DNA from: Bolinopsis microptera
Lineage: Eukaryota > Ctenophora > Tentaculata > Lobata > Bolinopsidae
Reading direction: 5' to 3'
DNA length: 64,000 nucleotides
Assembly (NCBI RefSeq): GCF_026151205.1
Contig: NC_087074.1
Coordinates: 15,312,667-15,376,666, forward strand
This document shows, piece by piece, positions 57,000 to 64,000 of the stretch; the stretch's first letter is position 1; each line of letters opens with the position of its first letter. A program made the translations under genes and the position numbers. Under the pieces are notes generated by a model. The model saw only the letters and a list, made by a program, of their open reading frames with translations. It did not search any database and was not told where the DNA came from.

Positions 57000-59155
57000 G
57001 TAAACTGTATTTAGTGGTGGAGCATACAACCGCAAGCTTCACAACTTCGAAAGATATACGTGATTATAGGTCTTAATAAGACCCAATAAGCTTATAGCTA
57101 TTAAATGAGAACAATTAGACTCAGGACCAATTAAATGCGAACAATCGATATCGATTATAGATAATCAACATCATTATCAATTGCATGCATGAGCAAGTTC
57201 GCTGATTTCTGCAGAATTAGAAGAAAGGGCTGAGGGACGCTTTAAGTGTGATAACACAGAGCTAGTTATAACAAAGCACGAAGATAATTAGAAGATAACT
57301 TATACCTCTAACGAATAACACTTCACACTAAACCAACTGATCACAATGCCGACTGAAATTCTAGAACGTTCATTAGCAGAGAAATGATATTGTGTGAGCC
57401 CCAATGAGTACATTGTAAACTGGTAAAACCTAACAAATGAAAGTGGTAACGGCACATTAATGTCAGATCTAAGGGTCAGTAAGTGAGGTCGGTAGCAAGA
57501 GCAGCTGGTAATGGACAAATGGGACTGGTGGTGGTAGTGGTAGTAAACTGGTGGTAATTAAGCACGTGCTATCGTCATACCTACTAGCTCCTGTTACCTA
57601 CCTCAGACGAGCTCAACTAGTCGCTCCAGACAGCGGACCCTCATAACACGAATATAGTGCTCGGATAGCAGATTGAGAGATCACCTAGACAGATTAAGAG
57701 ATCGCCTAGACATCACTAAATGTCACAACATCAACCGAGAACTCGTGGCTAACTATTGACATTAGAGCAAGATGAAACCACTCGGATTACATGACGAGAT
57801 TACGCAGACACGTAATTTGCCGGGAAAGTGATATTTGGAATTACTGAAATTTGAAGTTTATCAGATAATACGTCAGACATTAGATTTACTAATGTATTAC
57901 ATGTATATATAAGAGGGAGTCAGACATGTCTGTGTAATACAAGAGATATGGGTCACAGACAGAACCTGGCTCGAGGGTACCCCAGGTTCTGATGGCAGTA
58001 TATCAGGGAGATAGAGGACCCCCGGGGAGAGAGATAAAGATATAAGAAACCACACTGAAGCCGATAGACCTGGTGATGGACCTGTCGCCACATTCTCGGA
58101 GGAAATATTTTTATTTCTATTATTATCTTTATCAAATTAGCGTGGGCCGATATTGGTTATTGTTTCAGATCAGTTTAAACTTTTGTTTATTTTCGAGAGC
58201 GAATGAGATTGAATGTTCCAGATTATTCAAGAAATCTCAACAAAGTTTAACACAAACGGAATGGGCATGTTTAAATCGTACACAGAGCAAAGGGACATAA
58301 CCGAGCCTTAGCAGTGCAAGCCATGTTTAAAAAACCTTATCAGAGTTTGTTGGGGGCGACACTGGCCCCTACTAGCGTCTCCCATGTCGTCAGAATTAAT
58401 TTGGTGGCGAGACTTCAGGGTTCACACTTCATCACGAGATAAGGCTAATATACTGTACATTAAATTACCAACATTTAAATGATAAGTGGTTTCTGATTGT
58501 AGAAGAACTGTCGCCCTTTACCATGATAAATAACTAATAATGTGGGCGGAGTGGTTCTGTGTTTATTTCGCCATATTATCTTGTCTAATTGAGTGGATGA
58601 TCAAATCGAATTAGGTTAATCCCTTAATCAACATGGAAACCCCACAAAGAAGGGGTTATATAGCTCATGGCGTGTGAAGAGTAATGGTTAAAAGGTATGG
58701 TGAGGTATTAAGGGGCAATAAAACAAGCTTAACACTCAATATCATCAATGAGTCTTTGAGTGTTTCGATAAATATCTAGGGGTGAAATTATAGAATGGGG
58801 CTTATCAGAGCTATTATTAGCTTTGTATAATTTTAACGCATTAAGGTTTCATATCCAAGGGCGATCAATTTTCGCTGGGGTAATATAACCACATCAAATA
58901 AGACAAAGTACATAAAACCAAAAATAAAAGAACGATTAGCTGGAGTCTGGAATAACGAACGGTTTTAAATGTGTATAATGTTAAGCCAACGACCGACATA
59001 ATCATAAAACTTAATTCAAGATAAAATTCCGCGAAGGACCTGCGACATTCGTCTCTCCCCCAAATTCACGGTAATCACAAAAACAGGAAATCTCGTGCCG
59101 GAAAATATCTGAACAAAAAAGTTTCAAATTCTACCGAAACTCTGTAACGGCACGT
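57000..59155. other. No confident gene
   Basis: Around 57955-58135 both strands show open frames. The plus strand reads VTDRTWLEGTPGSDGSISGR, a stop, then TPGERDKDIRNHTEADRPGD and onward, and could be a decayed exon. A 21-base near-repeat AGATTGAGAGATCACCTAGAC occurs twice near 57670-57705. A GC-rich block around 58350 (GGGGGCGACACTGGCCCCTA) is unexplained. Nothing is strong enough to call. Confidence 0.4.
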
Positions 59156-59160
59156 GTAGG

Positions 59161-59421
59161 AGCAATTCACTAGACCGTATGATGAGTTACGTGAAGATAA
59201 TTAAGGAGCATTCTTTAGAATCTAAGCAAACCTCATCACCTAATACTCCTAGAATCTCAGAATCTGACAAAGATCATAAAGCTCGATAAAAATCGAAAGA
59301 AAGCACGGATAAGAAACATGTCCACATTCCCTCAAACAACAATTATACTGCACGTTTTAAAATGGAGCTCAATGAAATTGTGGAATTAGCAGAAGGTTTA
59401 AGGAAAGTAGGACGGGAGTAG
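59161..59421 (+). pseudogene. Possible plus-strand exon with one in-frame stop
   Basis: After an acceptor-like CGTGTAG|G the frame reads SNSLDRMMSYVKIIKEHSLE, SKQTSSPNTPRISESDKDHK, AR, then TAA at 59287. It stays open after that with KSKESTDKKHVHIPSNNNYT and FKMELNEIVELAEGLRK, up to a donor-like AAA|GTAGGA at 59407. The composition, a Ser/Lys/Glu linker followed by an amphipathic helix, looks coding, and the opposite strand is blocked by stops. The single stop may be a true mutation, an assembly error or a missed short intron. No family was recognised. Confidence 0.35.
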
Positions 59422-59525
59422 AAGTATATCCGGGTTACTGCAACTCCGTGCTATAACACCCTGCCACCTGGAGAAAGAGGGAGAGAGGGGTGCTGGAGAG
59501 TTGGAGAGAGAGAGCTGGAGCCACA

Positions 59526-59871
59526 TCAGAGGGAAGTGATCAAAGCGAGGTTGGAGCGGGTCCGCTCTACAGAGAAAGGACTTGAATCAGTCTCATCCTT
59601 ACTATCGTCATCAGAGGTAGAGCTACACCACTGATACACACCCTGATTACCCGGCACTAATATCCACATGTCAGGTACTGAAGGAAAGTGCTGGAGATGG
59701 GTACCGTCAAGTAGATCCCGGGTACCAGAGAGGACATCAGGTCCCAGAGAGGAGTGAGGACATTCGAGACAGTTATAAGTGAAATGGGAGAAGGAGGCCG
59801 GGGCAAGAAGGCGGAGTTTCAAGACAACCTGATCTATAGTTTCAAGATTGCTGCTACCCGGGCGATCTAAT
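59526..59871 (-). CDS. Candidate terminal exon, unknown gene
   Basis: Between a TTTGTAG|A acceptor (exon starts at 59871) and a TGA at 59526-59528 lies a 114-codon frame. It starts LDRPGSSNLETIDQVVLKLR, continues through LLDGTHLQHFPSVPDMWILV, and ends with an acidic/serine stretch (SSTSDDDSKDETDSS) and NLALITSL. The last three residues, TSL, fit a class I PDZ ligand, which is suggestive only. No ATG is needed if this is a last exon. The upstream exon was not found. The exon at 60427 has its own stop and is not joined to it. Confidence 0.4.
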
Positions 59872-60426
59872 CTACAAACATGTTATCGAGCACTTTCTGA
59901 TCGTTAGTCGGGCGAAGCTTGGGTTTCAATTAAGCATAGACACCCATCAGGATTACTTTACGGTTTGTATATTAGGCAAGTAGTTATGAAGAGTATAAAC
60001 GAGGATTACAAAAGATAAAGATGGCTGGAAACTGAATGAAGATATTATTGGGGTACAGAGCTATAAGGGGTACAGTCTCTTAGGTCATTTCGGTACTGAC
60101 AGAAACCTCCTTAAAACATAATTTAATTCATAAGTTAACCAGGTTAATCAGCGGAATAACTTAATAATCTGTAACGTAACTGTCAAAAGTTTCAGCACTA
60201 AATAAGATTGCTGAGCGAAAGTTTTAAAAAGCCCGATAGTAACTTTTCTCACGAAATGACAAAATATTGTGACCTGTTACGTCGAAAATCACAAACCTCA
60301 CGCCCATTATCCTGTATCACATTCAGAATAATGAGAATACTGATGTTAAAAACAACAAATCAAAATCAGGATGATGAAAATAACAATAAGAAAGATTACC
60401 AGCGCGCTGACTGAATGACAATTCAT

Positions 60427-62870
60427 CTAAAACTTGGTCGGAAGTTGCCCGAAACTCTCACTTTCCTCAATAGCTAATTGAAGTTGACAGCGACAAAGTT
60501 CTGCACAATCTACAGACAAGCAGGATTCTACAACTTCTTGTTTTGATTCTCCTCTCTTTTCTCGTAAGTAACGGTGAGAGTTATCAGCTATGAGGTGGTG
60601 TTGTGGTGGTGTTGAGGTTAAGGCGGGGACCGGGGGAGGTGAACCAGGGAGGGGGCCCGGTCACGTGGGGGTCACATGTTAATAATTGTTGAGCTGTTTT
60701 AATAGCATTACTTTTCTCGGAAAGATGTGGGAGCAACTATCAAGCTTGTTATTGCTACAGTTATAACTTTATAACAATGATAACAGTAGAATAACAGTCT
60801 GCAGCAAGGTCATGACTTAACAGTGGCCAGAGAATTAGTAATCTGTAGATCTGTAGTAACGTGATCATGATGTTGACATTGAAAACGTTCGGAATAACCT
60901 TAGATCTCGCCCATCGGCACTAACTCAGTCGCAAGAAAGAGGAGAAAAATAGAAGAAAAAGAGATTTAAAGACAAACATATAAGCAGTAATTTATGGATG
61001 GATCCTGGTGTCAGGCTGTAAGTAAAGAATGAATAGCAGTAGGAGGTGATATAGCAGGTAGAATAGTTAATATCATGATCTCAATCACTACTACTACTAC
61101 TGCTCAGCAGTTATTGCTTTATCGCCTGCAGCACGCTTAGCATTTCCTATAAGCTTTGTTGCAACGCAACACGTGCGAAATTGAGCCCTCTTATTAGCTG
61201 GATGTGATATCACGTTAGGAAATACTGTGAGTTTATTGGGTAATAGCTGAATGGTTGGAGATTACTGGCATAAAAATATTCGATTGCATATTGCGGAGCT
61301 TTATTACGCCTTTTGACGCCTTGAACGAGTTATCCGGAGTAATAAAGTTCACGAATATGAAACAGTTAATAATTTATAACTACAGTATTATTGACAACAA
61401 TTTGCGAGCGTCCAATTTTTGACAAGGAAAATAGAATTTCGAATTGAGCACAGACCGTAGTCATCAAAAAGTCGCAAGAAATACGACAACAAAAATGCTG
61501 TCTAATTGGTGTTGACCGATCAGTTTATAAGAGAAAGATACAGTACGTGTTATTATGAATGAAGGTGGCATTATGACTCGTGAAGAAAACAAGTTTAAGC
61601 TATAAAAGGAGAAAACAAGCTAGGCGAGGCCTATTATTGTGACTAATTTGCGAACATTTGTCAGTTCAAGTCAGAAAATAGAAATGCTATCATAAATGCC
61701 ACTGGACGATTCAAGTCTAAAAGCCGTCAAAAATCTCCGAGAACTGTAGACAGAACAAATTAGTGAAAACACTCGGCCTGAAGGGGGCATGAAGAGCGGC
61801 AATATAACACAAACAAACTCCCAGAGAGAAACACGGCGAGACGGGACAAAGTCCACTTCAGGTTCATATCACGTGATTGGAACTAAAGATCACGTGACGT
61901 CACGTGATTGGAACTAAAGATCACGTGACGTGGCTAGACTTGCACGGTCTCACTGATTTTAATTGGGTAATGGGAAGTACCATGTAATAAACAGCTCCTG
62001 ACATCAAGATATTGTCCTAGATGTTGGAAAGTTGGCAGGTTAAGTATTCCCCAGACAAATGTGAAAACAGAGCAAAATTATTTTTGGGGGGGATTTTTTT
62101 TTTTTTTGCTCTGTGGATTCTTAAGAATTTTGACCAAACTTTAAGAATTTTATAAAAGACATTTTACCAAAAACCGCAACTTTAAGGGTCAGAAAAATTA
62201 AAAAATCCCTAACACAAAACACGTCGGTCAAGTTGACGAAGACAAAAGTTGGTGTTCTGACCGCAAGGATTGAGTCCGTCAGGTCTCTGGAGTAAGAAGT
62301 CTGGCAAAATAATGCTGCAGGTCTGCCATTCGACGTGATCAATCATCAGGATATTGACATTTATTCAGGAAATCACGTTTTTTCGTACGGATGACAGCTT
62401 CTTAATTCATATCAAACGTAAAACGAAAAATATCTTCCATAGAATTACTTAAGGTTTGATCGTTAAGTAAGCCTTGAAGGTGTTTCCGAAAGAAATATTT
62501 AATTCTTGCAATTAATAACTAGATCTGTGGACAATTTCTCCAACAATATCATACTAAAATCAATAATCAAAGACTCTCTCTGAAATTATGAACGGCGCCT
62601 AAAAACATAACAGAAGGTTATCGACAACGAGCAAAGAGAAAAATAATAATGCTCAATGAACGAGACATTCATTCTGAAGGAGACAACCCAGGGAGACAAC
62701 TGAAGGAGACATACGGCGCGAAGTCAGCCTATTTGTAGAAACAGCTGAGAGCGCATGGTACAGGTAACTCAGCGAGACGCCACTTCCTTGAAGCAGCCTA
62801 CCTGGCATGTACTGTACTGTCTGAGACAACATGTCTAGAGGAGGTATGTGGGAGAGATCTGGGGGCAGAT
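60427..62870 (-). CDS. Unknown minus-strand gene, two proposed exons
   Basis: Terminal exon 60587-60427 reads DNSHRYLREKRGESKQEVVE, SCLSVDCAELCRCQLQLAIE, ESESFGQLPTKF, then TAG. It has five cysteines and a strongly coding composition. An upstream exon at 62870-62802 reads LPPDLSHIPPLDMLSQTVQY, MP, with donor CCAG|GTAGGC and acceptor ACATACCAG preceded by about 100 bases of pure pyrimidine. The exit phase (one base) matches the two-base start of the terminal exon, creating an Ala codon at the joint. Other symmetric exons may lie in the 2.2-kb gap. The first exon and ATG were not found. No domain was recognised, and the joining of the two exons is inference. Confidence 0.45.
61868..61935 (+). 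promoter_or_regulatory. Tandem E-box/CCAAT/CRE cluster
   Basis: A 33-base unit containing CACGTGATTGGAACTAAAGA plus TCACGTGACGT occurs twice in tandem. It gives four CACGTG E-boxes, two CCAAT boxes (as ATTGG) and one perfect CRE, TGACGTCA, at the joint. This arrangement is typical of a bHLH/NF-Y/CREB-responsive promoter or enhancer. It lies within the proposed intron of the minus-strand gene, so it could serve an internal promoter. Confidence 0.6.
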
Positions 62871-62874
62871 CTGG

Positions 62875-62985
62875 TATGTTAGGTGAGGGTGAGAGGGTGA
62901 GGTGAGGGTGAGAGGGGAGGTGAGGGTGAAGGGTGAGAGTGGTGGAAGGAGAATGAGGAGGAGGAAGGGGAGAAGGGAGTGTATA
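62875..62985 (-). other. Long polypurine/polypyrimidine tract
   Basis: About 110 bases are almost purely GGTGAGGGTGAGAGG-type purine on the plus strand, with T as the main exception, and partial mirror symmetry. On the minus strand it forms the pyrimidine tract of the acceptor at 62870. Such tracts can adopt triplex structures. Confidence 0.8.
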
Positions 62986-63129
62986 TTTTGTAAGAGAAAG
63001 TGTGCGTGTTCTAGTGATAGCAGCAATGCGGAAACGCACCTAACATATCATACACCTGTCTAAAGAAGCTCCCTACAGAGCGTCTGGGGTATATTTAATA
63101 TTCAGGTCGGCTCGCACCACTCATAGGCA

Positions 63130-63265
63130 AACTATAGTCACGTGACATATTTCTCGCTTCCTACTGGCTAACAAAAGATCACGTGAGTTGGTTTGTGTTT
63201 CCTATTGGTTGAGATAGGTCAGATGAGATGTCTGGCTGAGAGGCTGTGTATTGGCAGGGGTTAAA
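63130..63265 (+). promoter_or_regulatory. Putative promoter with E-boxes and CCAAT boxes
   Basis: Two E-boxes (GTCACGTGAC at about 63137, TCACGTGA at about 63179) are interleaved with ATTGG or near-ATTGG boxes at about 63205, 63249 and the CTGGCTAA at 63165. It lies upstream (on the minus strand) of the exon at 62870 and immediately before a plus-strand ATG frame (63251), so it may be bidirectional. This is inferred from motif content only. Confidence 0.5.
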
Positions 63266-63540
63266 CAGGTTCAGGCAGGTCTAGTTAAGGCAGGGTGTCA
63301 GGACGGAGGGAGTGATTTGTTGGCAACATTTCTCAGGATAACAAATAACAAGCAGGAGACAGAAGTCCGCCACAACCGTTGCTATGCTGAAAGGGCTTAC
63401 TTCTCTGGTTGTAAACACAGGTATACACCTGGTAACTCTATCACAGGTGCTACTTAACTAAACCTACAGATAAAGTAAAGCTGTGATATCTGGTAATAGT
63501 AGGAGGCATAATGACTAGGTGCTGAAGTTTAGGGTGGGCT

Positions 63541-63980
63541 ACAATTGACCCCAGACAATTGACCCCCGCCGACCAATTGACCCACCGACAATGGAACCCC
63601 CGACAATTAACCCACCGACAATGGACCCGACATTTGACCCACGTCAATTGACCCCCCGACAATTGACCCCGAAAATATAATTTAATACAATTAACCCTGA
63701 AAACTGACCCTGGCCCTGACCTCTGACCCTGACCCTGACCCTGACCCTTACCCTAACCCTAACCCTAACCCTAACCCTAACCCTAACCCTAACCCTTAAC
63801 CCATTACCCATTACCCTAACCCTAAACCTAACCTCTAACCCTAACCCTAACCTAACACTAACCCTAAACCTAACCCTTACCCGATTAATTACCCCCAGTT
63901 TAATTACAATTGTCGGCGGGTCAATTGTCGGGGGTGTCAATTGTCGGGGGCCGTCAATTGTCGGGGGGGTCAATTGTCGT
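63541..63980. repeat. Inverted CAATTGACCCCCGA minisatellite around a telomere-like core
   Basis: The left flank (63541-63670) holds about eight imperfect CAATTGACCCCCGA units, and the right flank (63905-63980) holds five in reverse complement (TCGGGGGTCAATTG). Between them lie GACCCT and CCCTAA arrays. The whole thing can fold back on itself. The open frame of VRVRVR repeats on the minus strand is produced by the array. Confidence 0.9.
63718..63890 (-). repeat. Degenerate telomeric repeat (TTAGGG)n on minus strand
   Basis: ACCCTG units grade into about ten perfect CCCTAA units (63750-63795), then into variants with ACCCTTA, CCATTA and CCTAAA. TTAGGG is the standard metazoan telomere repeat. 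Sequence continues beyond it, so this is either interstitial or subtelomeric. Confidence 0.9.
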
Positions 63981-64000
63981 ACTAAACCCTAGATTTCGCG

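Noticed and set aside
63644-63973. 109-residue VRVRVR frame
   Set aside because: Translation of telomere-like and minisatellite repeats.
1-64000. CRISPR arrays, bacterial operons, integrons or prophage
   Set aside because: No regularly spaced direct repeats with unique spacers and no prokaryotic gene organisation; the window is eukaryotic.

Overview
This window reads as nuclear DNA from an intron-bearing invertebrate metazoan. It is AT-rich, has GT-AG introns with short exons, carries hAT, pogo/Tigger, mariner-like and MULE-like elements plus a CR1/L2/Jockey-type LINE, has tRNA-derived SINEs, and shows TTAGGG-type telomeric repeats near its right edge. I cannot name the phylum. Most of the sequence is non-coding or repetitive. 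The supportable genes are few and mostly partial, and several open frames lack an ATG because they are internal or terminal exons.

Layout. 0-7 kb: mostly unassigned DNA, one 122-residue open frame without ATG (3302-3670), minisatellites. 7.2-10.7 kb: a degraded LINE reverse transcriptase (minus strand) split by a 2.06-kb hAT-type element with perfect 8-bp target duplications. 11.0-18 kb: a TA-flanked MITE, two pogo-like elements (one carrying an internal tandem duplication, one carrying a 161-bp foldback MITE) and a minisatellite. 18.3-22 kb: remnants of a small tandem family encoding a secreted six-cysteine protein, with one intact two-exon gene (20312-21055), a broken neighbour, and an inverted broken copy near 40 kb. 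22-40 kb: repeats that pair left to right in inverted order, suggesting one large, eroded inverted duplication with its axis near 29-30 kb and interrupted by later insertions, including a 2.8-kb foldback element. 28.3 kb: a terminal exon of an unknown minus-strand gene.

40.4-43.1 kb: the best-supported gene, a minus-strand PDZ-domain protein. Five downstream exons join with correct splice sites and phases. 43.8-56.7 kb: sequence of different texture (dense G/C homopolymer runs, no credible exons), best read as an unpolished assembly patch. 56.7-63.5 kb: normal texture returns. Here are likely minus-strand exons (59526-59871; 60427-60587 with 62802-62870), a possible plus-strand exon, and clusters of TCACGTGA E-boxes with CCAAT boxes that look like promoters. 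63.5-64 kb: an inverted minisatellite with degenerate CCCTAA repeats at its centre.

The genes do not form an evident pathway. What connects the window is repeated inverted duplication and nested transposition, which can be ordered from empty sites and target duplications.
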